Program-made: the position numbers and the translations under genes
Assembly: GCA_958295915.1 (NCBI GenBank)
Contig: OY282381.1
Location: 4,956,001-5,020,000 of the forward strand
Length of the DNA: 64,000 nucleotides
Direction of reading: 5' to 3'
Origin: an uncultured Caldilineaceae bacterium
GTDB lineage: Bacteria > Chloroflexota > Anaerolineae > Caldilineales > Caldilineaceae
Notes under the pieces: generated by a model
What the model saw: only the letters and a program-made list of their open reading frames with translations
What the model was told of the DNA's origin: nothing
The model's database searches: none
Shown here: in pieces, positions 9,380 to 18,756 of the stretch
How the letters are laid out: each line of letters starts with the position of its first letter
Position numbering within the stretch: the stretch's first letter is position 1

Positions 9380-9457
9380 CTACTGGCGCACCGTATGCAG
9401 GCAGGTACCCGTGACAGTTTTCTGTCTGGTCTCAACATGTTTCACTTTTGCCGACAT
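9380..9457 (-). CDS. Possible 25-residue small protein or leader peptide
   Basis: ATG at 9457 preceded by a strong GGAGG eight bases upstream; the frame reads MSAKVKHVETRQKTVTGTCL then HTVRQ and a TAG stop. It is basic and hydrophilic. A convincing terminator follows about 100 bases downstream. The strong ribosome binding site plus a terminator is the only evidence; no family is recognised, and a chance ORF cannot be excluded. Confidence 0.35.
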   Translation of the reverse strand: MSAKVKHVETRQKTVTGTCLHTVRQ

Positions 9458-9626
9458 ACGGACCGCCTCCTTTCACGATGAAATGTTCGCAAAATCCTAC
9501 TCTGCGTTGAGGGTTGAGCGCCTCCCATCTGCTGGGCATAGCGCGAAGCCCGAATAGTCCGCTGCGCCACAGCCGAAGGGTAGGCCATCAGTATAGCGCA
9601 AGCCGCGGACAATGCCAAGCACAATT

Positions 9627-9989
9627 TTACCGTTCTTGGATCTCGATGAGGCGTCCATCCGGGTCGCGCGTGTATGCCGATCGGCCCCAAGGGTAGGTGG
9701 CAGGTTCAATCGCGCCCGGGGCATTGTTCAGGCCGCGGTTTTCCCATACGCTGTCCAGCGCCTTCACGCCGATTGCGAAGTGATCCTCGTTGGGCGGCCC
9801 GTCTGCATCGATTTCGTAGGCCGGATCAGGCGGTTCCTGATGATGGATCAGGAGGTGAAGACCGTCCAGTTGAAACATGGCCATTCCCTCGGATTGGAAG
9901 ACCGGCGCTCCGCCGAGTAGCTGCTCGTAGAAGGAGGTAAGAGCGGGTACATCCATCGTAAACAATGCGAGTTCGACGACTGGGCGCAT
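9627..9989 (-). CDS. VOC superfamily (glyoxalase/dioxygenase-like) protein
   Basis: About 120 residues forming one VOC unit of paired beta-alpha-beta-beta-beta motifs: VVELALFTMDVPALTSFYEQLLG at the start, HFAIGVKALDSVW in the middle and a C-terminal AYTRDPDGRLIEI strand with the usual DPDG turn and final glutamate. Such proteins use a divalent metal for isomerase, dioxygenase or resistance chemistry. The first metal ligand position is Glu rather than His. ATG at 9989 has AAAGGAG nine bases upstream and is preferred over the TTG at 9998. Substrate unknown. Confidence 0.8.
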   Translation of the reverse strand: MRPVVELALFTMDVPALTSFYEQLLGGAPVFQSEGMAMFQLDGLHLLIHHQEPPDPAYEIDADGPPNEDHFAIGVKALDSVWENRGLNNAPGAIEPATYPWGRSAYTRDPDGRLIEIQER

Positions 9990-10017
9990 GGATGTCAACT
10001 CCTTTCTGGACTATGGA

Positions 10018-10554
10018 TCAACGGATTTCAGGTTCGCGCAGGTCGTTGAGAACTTCCTGTTGTGCGGGAAAGCGGTCGAGCAGCGCCGCGAAATCTGCCG
10101 GGGCCGGCAGGGAAAAGTCCTCGTCGGCATATTCGGGGGCGAGCGTGCATCCCATCAACGCCCACTGTCCACCCGCTTGCAGGCGAGCGCCAAACCAACT
10201 ATACGCTGGCGCGACCGCCTGCACAGTCTGGCCTTGCATAAGGTCATGTCCTAAAACGAATTGCGCGTAGTCATTATCAGACTGAAAAATATGCAATGCT
10301 ACTGGATCACCCATATAAAAATGCCACATCTCATCCGTCGGCAGCCGATGCAGGCGCGATTTTGTGTCTGCCGTCAGGAAGTAATAGATAGCTGATGTGA
10401 TACGCCGCGCTGAAGTGAACCCCGGCGGAAGCGCGGCTGTGGGCGCCTGTAACGGACCTCGGTAGGTTGGACGAAAGTAACCGCCTTCCACCGGCAACGG
10501 TTCCAGTTCGAGGATTCGTATAACGTCTGCCGCTGTGAGATTTGTCGCCCGCAT
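10018..10554 (-). CDS. DUF985 cupin (cupin_5) protein
   Basis: 178 residues matching the DUF985 cupin family: EGGYFRPTYRG near the N terminus, the ITSAIYYFLT strand, then SRLHRLPTDEMWHFYMGDPVALHIF, which carries the cupin histidine/glutamate cluster, and the C-terminal WALMGCTLAPEY block. The fold is a single-domain beta-barrel; a possible sugar-epimerase-like or metal-dependent role is not proven for this family. It starts seven bases downstream of the SDR stop, so the two probably form an operon, perhaps with the VOC gene that follows. Confidence 0.85.
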   Translation of the reverse strand: MRATNLTAADVIRILELEPLPVEGGYFRPTYRGPLQAPTAALPPGFTSARRITSAIYYFLTADTKSRLHRLPTDEMWHFYMGDPVALHIFQSDNDYAQFVLGHDLMQGQTVQAVAPAYSWFGARLQAGGQWALMGCTLAPEYADEDFSLPAPADFAALLDRFPAQQEVLNDLREPEIR

Positions 10555-10561
10555 AGAAGGT

Positions 10562-11368
10562 CTAGAACGCTGGCGCCACCTGAACGCCTCCGTCGACTGT
10601 CAGTGTTGCGCCGGTAATCCAGCGGGCCAAGGGAGAAGCCAGAAACAGGCAAGCGTCGGCGACATCTGCCGGCGTGCCGAGACGCGCCAACGGAACTCGT
10701 TCCTGCCAGCGCCGAACGCCGTCCGGCCAATCCTGCGCCAGCCCAGGGCGATCGATGAGGCCCGGCGCTACCGCGTTGACGCGCACCCCGTACGCGGCCA
10801 GCTCCAGGGCTGCGCTGCGGGTGTAGTGCTCCACGCCCGCTTTGGCCGCTGCATAGTGGCTGTGAGCAAAGGCGGTTGAAGAGGCCTCGATTGAAGAAAT
10901 ATTGATGATAGCTCCGCTCGCGTCGTTTTCCACTTGCTGTTTTGACAGTTCGATCATCGCCTGCGCGGCCCGCTGGGTGCAGAGATGCGTACCGCTGAGA
11001 TTCGCCGTCACCACCTGCTCCCATTCGCTGTCTGTCATGGTCAGCAAGGTTGAAGCTGGATAGATTCCAGCGTTGTTGACAAGCGCATCCAGCCGCCCGT
11101 GTGTGGCGACCGTTTGCGCAATCAGACGCTCCACGTCTGTGGCCTGTGTCACATCGGCCTGCATCGCCGCGGCGCGCCCGCCGGCCGCCTGAATCTGCCT
11201 GACCACCTCTTCCGCTGCCTGGGCCGCCTGGACATAGGTCACAACCACAGACGCGCCGGCCTGGGCAAAGCGTTGGGCAATCCCGGCGCCGATGCCCCGG
11301 CTGCCGCCTGTGATCAGGACGACTTCGCCGGAAAAGTCGAGAGCAGTCGCTAAGTCAGGCGCGCGCAT
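10562..11368 (-). CDS. SDR-family NAD(P)-dependent oxidoreductase
   Basis: A classical short-chain dehydrogenase of about 268 residues. Cofactor motif TGGSRGIGAGIA, structural NNAGIYP, catalytic serine in INISSIEASS, and the active-site YAAAK (Tyr-X3-Lys) are all present, followed by GVRVNAVAPGLI and a C-terminal TVDGG. The glycine-rich loop followed by VVTYVQ suggests NADPH or NADH without certainty. ATG at 11368 has GGAG twelve bases upstream; GTG at 11377 is an alternative with the same GGAG only four bases away. First gene of a likely SDR-DUF985 operon. Substrate unknown. Confidence 0.85.
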   Translation of the reverse strand: MRAPDLATALDFSGEVVLITGGSRGIGAGIAQRFAQAGASVVVTYVQAAQAAEEVVRQIQAAGGRAAAMQADVTQATDVERLIAQTVATHGRLDALVNNAGIYPASTLLTMTDSEWEQVVTANLSGTHLCTQRAAQAMIELSKQQVENDASGAIINISSIEASSTAFAHSHYAAAKAGVEHYTRSAALELAAYGVRVNAVAPGLIDRPGLAQDWPDGVRRWQERVPLARLGTPADVADACLFLASPLARWITGATLTVDGGVQVAPAF

Positions 11369-11454
11369 GAGCAACACAAATCTCCAATGGTCTTAAAAAG
11401 TGTCTTCATCCCGTCAACATCCCCCCGGGATCGCGGGCGTCCTAAAGGACCTTT

Positions 11455-12369
11455 CTATTTTCTCTTCGTCCTGGTGTCCTTGTCGAGTTCCTGAATCAGC
11501 CGCTCAATGTGGGCTGCGCGGCTGTCGTTGCCGGCCCTTTGCGCGAGCTTTAATGCGCCCTCGTAGTCGGCGATGGCGGCCTCATATAGACCAAGGGCGG
11601 CCTTCGCATTGCCCCGATTGCTGTAGGATACGACATCGTCTGGCTGTAGACGGATTGCCTGATCGTAGTCGGCGATGGCGGCCTCATGTAGCCTAAGGGC
11701 GGCCTTCGCATTGCCCCGATTGCTGTAGGATACGACATCGTCTGGCTGTAGACGGATTGCCTGATCGTAGTCGGCGATGGCAGCCTCATGTAGCCTAAGG
11801 GCGGCCTTCGCATTGCCCCGATTGTTGTGGGCTTTAGCATGGTCTGGCTGTAGACGGATTGCCTGATCGTAGTCGGCGATGGCGGCCTCATATTGAGCAC
11901 GGGCGGCCTTCGCAACGCCCCGATTGTTGTAGGCTTCGGCATAGTCTAGTCGTAGATGGATTGCCTGATCGTAGTCGGCGATGGCGGCCTGATGTAGCCT
12001 AAGGGCGGTCTTCGCAACGCCTCGATTGTAGTAGGCTTCGGCATAGTCTAGTTGTCGACAGATTGCCTGATCGTAGTCGGCGATGGCGGCCTCATATTGA
12101 GCACGGGCACTCTTTACAAGGCCCCGGTTGAGGAAAGTGAAAGCATAGTCTGGCTGTAGACGGATTGCCTCATTAAAGTCGGCGATGGCATCCTCATGTA
12201 GCCCAAGGTCGGCCTTCGCAACGCCCCGATTGTTGTAGGCATCGGCATAATCCGGCTTTAGACGGATTGCTTGCTCGTAAGCGGCAATCGCCTCTAGGGC
12301 ATTCGATTTCCCGGCCTCATCTAAACCGTCTTCCGGCAAGGTATAGATGTGGGTTTGTTGTATAGTCAT
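11455..12369 (-). CDS. Tetratricopeptide-repeat protein
   Basis: 304 residues made almost entirely of 34-residue TPR units, about seven in succession with the core pattern AIADYDQAIRLQPDYAEAYNNRG. The repeats are near-identical at DNA level (102-base periodicity, 11560-12290), which indicates recent expansion and likely copy-number instability. It ends with a lysine/arginine tail. Its start overlaps the upstream coiled-coil membrane protein stop by four bases (ATGA), so the two are translationally coupled and probably form one complex. The repeat style resembles the FRG-TPR defence protein at 56.2 kb, but there is no FRG domain here. Confidence 0.85.
   Translation of the reverse strand: MTIQQTHIYTLPEDGLDEAGKSNALEAIAAYEQAIRLKPDYADAYNNRGVAKADLGLHEDAIADFNEAIRLQPDYAFTFLNRGLVKSARAQYEAAIADYDQAICRQLDYAEAYYNRGVAKTALRLHQAAIADYDQAIHLRLDYAEAYNNRGVAKAARAQYEAAIADYDQAIRLQPDHAKAHNNRGNAKAALRLHEAAIADYDQAIRLQPDDVVSYSNRGNAKAALRLHEAAIADYDQAIRLQPDDVVSYSNRGNAKAALGLYEAAIADYEGALKLAQRAGNDSRAAHIERLIQELDKDTRTKRK
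11560..12290. repeat. 102-base tandem coding repeats (TPR units)
   Basis: Successive 102-base units inside the TPR gene; adjacent units at about 11590-11690 and 11692-11793 are nearly identical, including synonymous positions. This indicates repeat expansion by slippage or unequal crossing-over. Confidence 0.7.
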
Positions 12370-13163
12370 GGTTTGTCGCTCCTGCTCCTCTGCTGAACGA
12401 GATCACCAACGGAGAACCAAGCGAACATGGCCAAGTCGTCATCGGTTCCTTCCGCGGCCTTGGCGATGTGCCGCCACTTTTCGATGGCCTCCTCAATCTT
12501 TCCTGCCTGCTGCAACATGTAGGCGTCGGCAATATCCTTGTCTAGCGGCGATGCCTCGGCTGTGCCGGGATCCCGAGAGTACTCCTCACCAGGAATGCTC
12601 CGCACAAGTCCTGAATCAGCACTGGTTATGTTCCGCAAATGCTCGTCGGCTTGTTCTCTATATTTCTTGATTTCCTCAATAAGCCTCTGCGCTTCTTCCG
12701 CATGCTCTCGCGCTTTCTCAACATTTTGGCGCGCTTCGTTTTTAATCTCCTGAAATCCCTTAAAGCCCAAGTAACCGGCAACGGCGACTATAATGCCCCA
12801 AAATGTAAAGAATATGGCGATGCTGGTCAGCCACCAATTGATAGATTCAGCCCGATCATCCAGAAGTTCGCGTCTGAGATCGTTGAAGCGGCGTTGGATT
12901 TCGACTTCGGTGGCGGCATCGATCCCGCTTGTGTCATCCGGGGTGTCTGTTGGCTGTGCGCGCCCAGGCTCGTTGTCGCGGGATTGGATTTTGGTATCAG
13001 TGGCAACATCGACCTCGGGCATATCATCCGGCGTGTCCGTTTCCCCAGCCGCGGGAGCCTCCGCCGTTTGCGGGGTCGGGATCGTCAGACCTGCCGTGAC
13101 CATCGCGGCAAATGCCACCGCAACCACTACAACCCAGTACCATATTTTGGGAGTTCGCATCAT
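12366..13163 (-). CDS. Membrane protein with coiled coil, partner of TPR protein
   Basis: 265 residues. An N-terminal hydrophobic segment (WYWVVVVAVAFAAMVTAGLT) acts as signal anchor or signal peptide. It is followed by a Thr/Pro/Asp-rich linker containing two similar blocks (TDTPDDMPEVDVATDTKIQ and TDTPDDTSGIDAATEVEIQ). A second membrane helix (ITSIAIFFTFWGIIVAVAGYLG region) and a charged heptad-like coiled coil (ARQNVEKAREHAEEAQRLIEEIKK region) come next. The last 60 residues have a TPR-like or helical character (ADAYMLQQAGKIEEAIEKW). ATGA overlap with the TPR gene downstream. The start lies just downstream of a decayed hsdS tail. Function unknown; the pair resembles an accessory or defence module rather than housekeeping. 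Confidence 0.65.
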   Translation of the reverse strand: MMRTPKIWYWVVVVAVAFAAMVTAGLTIPTPQTAEAPAAGETDTPDDMPEVDVATDTKIQSRDNEPGRAQPTDTPDDTSGIDAATEVEIQRRFNDLRRELLDDRAESINWWLTSIAIFFTFWGIIVAVAGYLGFKGFQEIKNEARQNVEKAREHAEEAQRLIEEIKKYREQADEHLRNITSADSGLVRSIPGEEYSRDPGTAEASPLDKDIADAYMLQQAGKIEEAIEKWRHIAKAAEGTDDDLAMFAWFSVGDLVQQRSRSDKP

Positions 13164-13198
13164 GGAAGTCGCTGTCCCTGCGGATCGTTTTGCGCGCT

Positions 13199-13290
13199 CT
13201 GCATTTCCACCCGCAACTCGCCGGAAATGAGCTCGGAGAGCAGCGTGTCGCGCTAGGCGGCAAGGGAGCGGGATTCCGCGACACTCAACC
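13199..13290 (-). pseudogene. Remnant of an hsdS 3' end with an in-frame stop
   Basis: Read on the minus strand this stretch gives VAESRSLAA, a TAG stop, then RDTLLSELISGELR. It lines up with the C terminus of the hsdS-like gene just upstream (ESRTLAAQRDVLLPRLISGELR). The stop replaces the Gln codon CAG (CAG to TAG at 13253-13255). It is therefore a second, decayed copy of a type I specificity-subunit tail lying between the truncated hsdS and the membrane/TPR module. About 130 bases of unassigned sequence separate it from the other hsdS. Confidence 0.7.
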
Positions 13291-13427
13291 GAACTCGCTC
13301 ATCTAATGATAGCACAAAAGTTCTGAATAGAAGAACTATTTCTGATGTCGGATCGCTCGTTCTCAGAGCCTCGAAATATGCGCTAGCGATTGCAAGAGAG
13401 GATTGCTGAGTTGTTTACCACTTTTGC

Positions 13428-14606
<1,179 letters not shown>

Positions 14607-14809
14607 GGGTGCTTATTACGATTACCAATCTTTTATTGTGCTGAATTTTCTCTTAGCTGGCCCAAGCAATCAGCCAGTAGTGTACCTGTAATCTTGCTGG
14701 AAAGGAAGCAAATCTCGCGCCCCCGTTCCTCGTCTCTGGCGCATCGCAGCGCCTTTATGTCGAGAAGTGACAGCGCGCGGGTGATGACAGCGTCAAGGTT
14801 CAACAAAGA

Positions 14810-16168
14810 TCACGGCGCGTATTCGCCATTCTGGATCGCCTTCTGGCGGGCATCTTCCAGCGTTGATTGGATTTCGGCGATGTCGATGGGGGTGTCCGTG
14901 TCCCGAAAGAGCAGCCACAGTACCTGATTGAAGCCACTCTGCATGGTGTCGGGAATGGCGAGAAAGAGCGGTGGGCTTACGTCGTCGGCGTTGCGAACGA
15001 TCTGCTCGCCTTTTTTCGCGGCCACCGATAGAAGCGCCCGATCAAAGTCCCGGTGAACAGGCGCATAGCCGACATTGTTGTCGTCCTCGCCTATCTGTTG
15101 TAGCTGTAGCTCTTCCGCCTCGGCTGAGCCCATGAATCCGACAAATGCGCTGGCCTGGGGCCGGTTGGTCGCGTCGGCGGGGATGACGTAGCCGAACGTA
15201 ATGGCTACCTCGCCTACGGGCAGATCGGCATTCGTCAGCGGAAATTGGAAAAAATCCAATTCAGCCTTGAAGACAGGCGGCAATTCTCCGGCGCTGAAAT
15301 GAGGAGCCAGCGCCATAACAGCCTTGTCTTGGTTTAGCGGGTTGTCCGCGTCGCCGCGAATGAGCGCCGTCATGCTGGAGAATTCGGAGGTGGCGTTCGG
15401 TCTTTCGACGAAATAACCCCGATCCAGCAGAGAAATCCAGTGCTCCCATACCCGCGCAACCCGTTCATCGGTGTAGCTCTGGCGTCCAGCAACCAGGCTG
15501 AGATGAAATTCAGGACCGTTCAAGCGCATATTCAAGTAATCGAACCAGAGGTTGCTGACAAACGGATTCTGGCCAGCCAGAGAGAGGGGCGTCTCACCGT
15601 TGACCAGCAGCGTATCACAGATGCGCACGAACTCATCCCAGGTCTGAGGCGGAGACAGGCCATAGCGGCCGAAGATCTCTTTGTTGTAGTAGATCCCCAT
15701 CCAGCTGAAGCCGGCTGGCACGAAGTACAGAGTGCCGTCGACGCGGCTGAGATCCCGGAACTGATCGCCGTAGGCGTCATTCAGGTTGTTCTCGCTCCAG
15801 ATGTCGGAGAGATCGGACAGTAGACCCTGGGTTGCGGCATTGCGCAAGAGATAGCCATCCCACAGCAGCATTACATCCGCTGGAGGCGTGTCCAGCAGGT
15901 AATCGGCTGCATTCCGCTGAAATGGCTGGCTGTCGATCTCAATACCAGGCGCTCGCTCTTGGAAGCGATCAATCGCTACCTGCTCCGGGATAGTCAGAAT
16001 GACGGAATTGGGGGTAATGTACGTGATGGCGACCGGCGTTAAATCAACCGGGATGAGCGTCTCATCCTGCTGGCGGCCACAGCCAGCCAGCAGCGCAGAT
16101 GTGGCCAGGAACAGAAGGAAGAGGGTGAAATTCAAATCCAGTATTGCCCGCAGGTTGGCGAAGGTCAT
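14810..16168 (-). CDS. Extracellular solute-binding lipoprotein (ABC sugar type)
   Basis: 452 residues with a lipoprotein signal: hydrophobic LFLLFLATSALLAGC, the cysteine being the predicted lipidated residue. The rest follows the family 1 solute-binding pattern: VILTIPEQVAIDRFQERAPGIEID at the N-terminal lobe, ADVMLLWDGYLLRNAATQGLLSDLSDIW, and YNKEIFGRYGLSPPQTWDEF. No permease genes adjoin it; the downstream neighbour on the same strand is hsdS, and upstream is the homocysteine methyltransferase-like gene. It probably captures a carbohydrate and relies on permeases encoded elsewhere. No ribosome binding site is visible before ATG 16168. Confidence 0.8.
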   Translation of the reverse strand: MTFANLRAILDLNFTLFLLFLATSALLAGCGRQQDETLIPVDLTPVAITYITPNSVILTIPEQVAIDRFQERAPGIEIDSQPFQRNAADYLLDTPPADVMLLWDGYLLRNAATQGLLSDLSDIWSENNLNDAYGDQFRDLSRVDGTLYFVPAGFSWMGIYYNKEIFGRYGLSPPQTWDEFVRICDTLLVNGETPLSLAGQNPFVSNLWFDYLNMRLNGPEFHLSLVAGRQSYTDERVARVWEHWISLLDRGYFVERPNATSEFSSMTALIRGDADNPLNQDKAVMALAPHFSAGELPPVFKAELDFFQFPLTNADLPVGEVAITFGYVIPADATNRPQASAFVGFMGSAEAEELQLQQIGEDDNNVGYAPVHRDFDRALLSVAAKKGEQIVRNADDVSPPLFLAIPDTMQSGFNQVLWLLFRDTDTPIDIAEIQSTLEDARQKAIQNGEYAP

Positions 16169-16234
16169 CTTAAGTTTTCAGTAACAGCGCAGTCGCCGTG
16201 AACGGGCAACTGGAAGCTGGCAAATTCTGGTGTA

Positions 16235-17185
16235 TCAGAGATTCCCGCGCAACCGTTCAGCGAACGCCCGGATGTGGAGCGGACCGATGCCACAGCATCC
16301 GCCCACCATTTTTGCCCCCTGCGCCACCCACTCCATGGCCTTGTCGGCGAACGCATCCGGCGAGATGATGTCTACAAACTGCCAGTTGGGCATGATGAAA
16401 TAACCGCTTTCCGGATAGACGCCGGTGGCGCCGTCCCAGACAGCCTGTACTTCGGCCAACGCCGGGCCGCTGATGTCAACATTGCTGTGCATGACGGCCG
16501 CCAGCGAGCCGCCGACAGCCATCACCGCGGCCACGCCCGCGCCGATGGAAATCTCCTGTTCAATGGTCGGCGCCAGTTTCAAGCTGCCGTCCTCGGCCCG
16601 TTCACAGCTGAATCCTACCCATACAGGCAGACCGGTCGCGGACGCTGCCTCTACTGCAGCGCAGCTATAGTCGATATCCCGCATCATCTCCAGTAGCAAA
16701 AGATCCACGCCCGCGCCGGCGAGTAGCTCTGCTTGTTCTGCAAAATGCGCCTGCATCTCCGGCAAGGACGGCCTGGCCGCGTTGCTATCGCCCGCCGTCA
16801 TCGGGGAAATCGAACCGGCGATCCAGACAGAGGCCCCTCTCCTCCTCTGCGCCGACACGACTCGGGCATTGGCTTCTGCAGCCTCCTCCCTGGCCTGACG
16901 GGCCAGGCGTACAGCCTGCTGATTGATCTCTTCGGTCTGGCTGTCTACGCCGGCGGCTCGCAACATGTGTCTACCGCTGGCGAATGTATTGGTGATAATG
17001 ACTTCCGCGCCGGCCTGGATATAATCTATATGCACCTGGCGCACGACGTCGGGATGGGTAGCGACGGCCAGGCCGCTCCAGGCGACGCTGTTCATGGGCA
17101 CGCCTCGATTTTGCAACTCTGTGCCAGTGGCGCCGTCAAGAAGAAGAGGGCTGTTGTCTGTGAGCCGTTGGTTGATGGTCGTCAT
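16235..17185 (-). CDS. Homocysteine S-methyltransferase family protein
   Basis: About 316 residues of the Pfam S-methyl_trans (MHT/BHMT/MetH N-terminal) barrel. It opens with LLLDGATGTELQNRG, continues with TNTFASGRHML, and carries the three zinc-ligand cysteines: one in GFSCERA (about residue 192) and the pair in MVGGCCGIGP (about 293). The family transfers methyl from S-methylmethionine, betaine or similar donors to homocysteine; the donor here is unknown. ATG at 17185 has GGAGG nine bases upstream and is preferred to the longer frame starting at 17224. Divergent from the M20 gene on its other side. Confidence 0.85.
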   Translation of the reverse strand: MTTINQRLTDNSPLLLDGATGTELQNRGVPMNSVAWSGLAVATHPDVVRQVHIDYIQAGAEVIITNTFASGRHMLRAAGVDSQTEEINQQAVRLARQAREEAAEANARVVSAQRRRGASVWIAGSISPMTAGDSNAARPSLPEMQAHFAEQAELLAGAGVDLLLLEMMRDIDYSCAAVEAASATGLPVWVGFSCERAEDGSLKLAPTIEQEISIGAGVAAVMAVGGSLAAVMHSNVDISGPALAEVQAVWDGATGVYPESGYFIMPNWQFVDIISPDAFADKAMEWVAQGAKMVGGCCGIGPLHIRAFAERLRGNL

Positions 17186-17412
17186 TGGGCCGGGCCTCCG
17201 CTGTGCAGGGATAGCGCCGGGCAAGCGCAGAGACCCATCCGGCGCCGAGAGGAAATGAGGCTATTGTAACAGACATGATGCAAAAGACGAATCATCGCGC
17301 GCCCCTTGCATCCCTTTGGCCCGTATCGGCGCTTTGCTGTTCTGTGATAGATGGGATAGGCTTGTTAGCAAAACATCGACCAACGAAGACTGACTCAGGA
17401 AGATATAAGCGC

Positions 17413-18756
17413 ATGTCTACTCCCATCTACGAACGACCGCTAGATCTGCTGCGCACGCTTATCCGCTTTGATACGACAAATCCGCCGGGAAATGAAGCCC
17501 AATGTATCGGGTATCTGAACGAACTCCTGAAGGAGGTCGGCCTTTCCACAACGATTCTGGCTAAGGATCCGAACAGGCCCAATCTTGTGGCGCGCCTGCC
17601 AGGGCGGGGCGCCGCGCCGGGGCTGATTCTGCAGGGCCACGTGGATGTGGTGACGACGGCTAACCAGACCTGGCAATATGATCCTTTCAGCGCCGACCTG
17701 GTGGAGGGGTTTGTCTGGGGGCGGGGAAGCCTGGACATGAAAAGCGGTGTGACGATGATGACCTGCGCAGCGCTGCGCGCCATAGCCGAAGGGCGCGCCC
17801 CGGCCGGCGACATCGTGCTGACGATTATGAGCGATGAGGAGGCCGGCAGCGATTACGGCGCTCGTTTCTTAACCGAAGAGCATCCGGAGCAGTTCGAGGG
17901 AGTGAAGTATGCCATTGGCGAAGGAGGCGGCAGCGCGCACTATCTGGGCAACCAGCGTTATTATCCGCTCATGGTAGCGGAGAAGCAGGTCTGCTGGCTG
18001 CGCACGCGCCTTACAGGGCCAGGCGGGCACGGCTCGACGCCTCTGCGGGATGGAGCGATGGCCCGCCTGGGACAGGTGTTGACGACCCTCGACAGCCACA
18101 GACTGCCGGTGCATGTCACGCCGGTGATGGAGCGGATGCTGCCGGCGTTGGCGGAGCGCGCGCCGGCCAGCCTGGCGGAAGCGGCCATGGCACTGCTGGA
18201 CCCAACCCAGACCGACGCCACCCTCGACCAAATGGCGGCGGACGGCCTGCCCCAGGCCCGTTCTTTTGACGCGCTGCTTCACAATACAGTCAACGCCACG
18301 GTTGTGGCGGGCGGCCTCAAAACGAACGTTATCCCCAGCGAAATTCTCCTGGAACTGGACGGTCGCGTGCTGCCAGGCTATACGTCGGACGACATGATCA
18401 CTGAACTGCGCGCGCTGTTGGGGGATGATCTCCCATTTGAAATCATCCGCCACGACCCGACTCCCTCCGCCCCTCCTGATATGAGCCTTTTCCCGCTGTT
18501 GAAGGGCATTGTGGAAGAACTCGACCCAGACGGCGTTGTCATCCCCTCGATGGTGGGTGGTTTCACCGACGGGCGCATGTTCTCCCGATTGGGCATTCAA
18601 AACTATGGATTTCTGCCGCTGAAGTTGCCGCCCGGCATCAATTTCAGCGCAACCGTCCACGCCGCGGATGAGCGTGTGCCGCTGGAGGCAGTGGAGTTCG
18701 GCGTGCAGGCGATTTCGACCTTGCTGGAACGGTATGGTGAACATGGCAATGGGTAG
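17413..18756 (+). CDS. M20/M25/M40 family metallopeptidase (ArgE/DapE/ACY1-like)
   Basis: 447 residues. Zinc-ligand motifs: GHVDVV (about residue 75), RGSLDMKSG (about 108) and the catalytic/ligand pair in SDEEAGSDYG (about 141), with the dimerisation (lid) domain inserted after about residue 195. The wording ERPLDLLRTLIRFDTTNPPGNE at the N terminus is typical of the M20 peptidases often called acetylornithine deacetylase/succinyl-diaminopimelate desuccinylase-like. The frame extends to 17275, but AGGAAG lies ten bases before ATG 17413, where homology begins. Its stop overlaps the methyltransferase start. Substrate is not predictable from sequence. Confidence 0.85.
   Translation: MSTPIYERPLDLLRTLIRFDTTNPPGNEAQCIGYLNELLKEVGLSTTILAKDPNRPNLVARLPGRGAAPGLILQGHVDVVTTANQTWQYDPFSADLVEGFVWGRGSLDMKSGVTMMTCAALRAIAEGRAPAGDIVLTIMSDEEAGSDYGARFLTEEHPEQFEGVKYAIGEGGGSAHYLGNQRYYPLMVAEKQVCWLRTRLTGPGGHGSTPLRDGAMARLGQVLTTLDSHRLPVHVTPVMERMLPALAERAPASLAEAAMALLDPTQTDATLDQMAADGLPQARSFDALLHNTVNATVVAGGLKTNVIPSEILLELDGRVLPGYTSDDMITELRALLGDDLPFEIIRHDPTPSAPPDMSLFPLLKGIVEELDPDGVVIPSMVGGFTDGRMFSRLGIQNYGFLPLKLPPGINFSATVHAADERVPLEAVEFGVQAISTLLERYGEHGNG

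Larger units (their letters stand above)
9022..9626. other. About 600-base gap with a terminator and a possible short ORF
   Basis: Region between the RIO kinase start and the VOC gene stop, both minus strand. It holds the hairpin-plus-T-run at 9243-9277 and the 25-codon frame at 9380-9457, listed separately. Nothing else recognisable was seen on either strand. Confidence 0.5.

Noticed and set aside
17869..18744. Minus-strand frame opposite the M20 peptidase
   Set aside because: Antisense shadow of a gene with intact zinc-ligand motifs.
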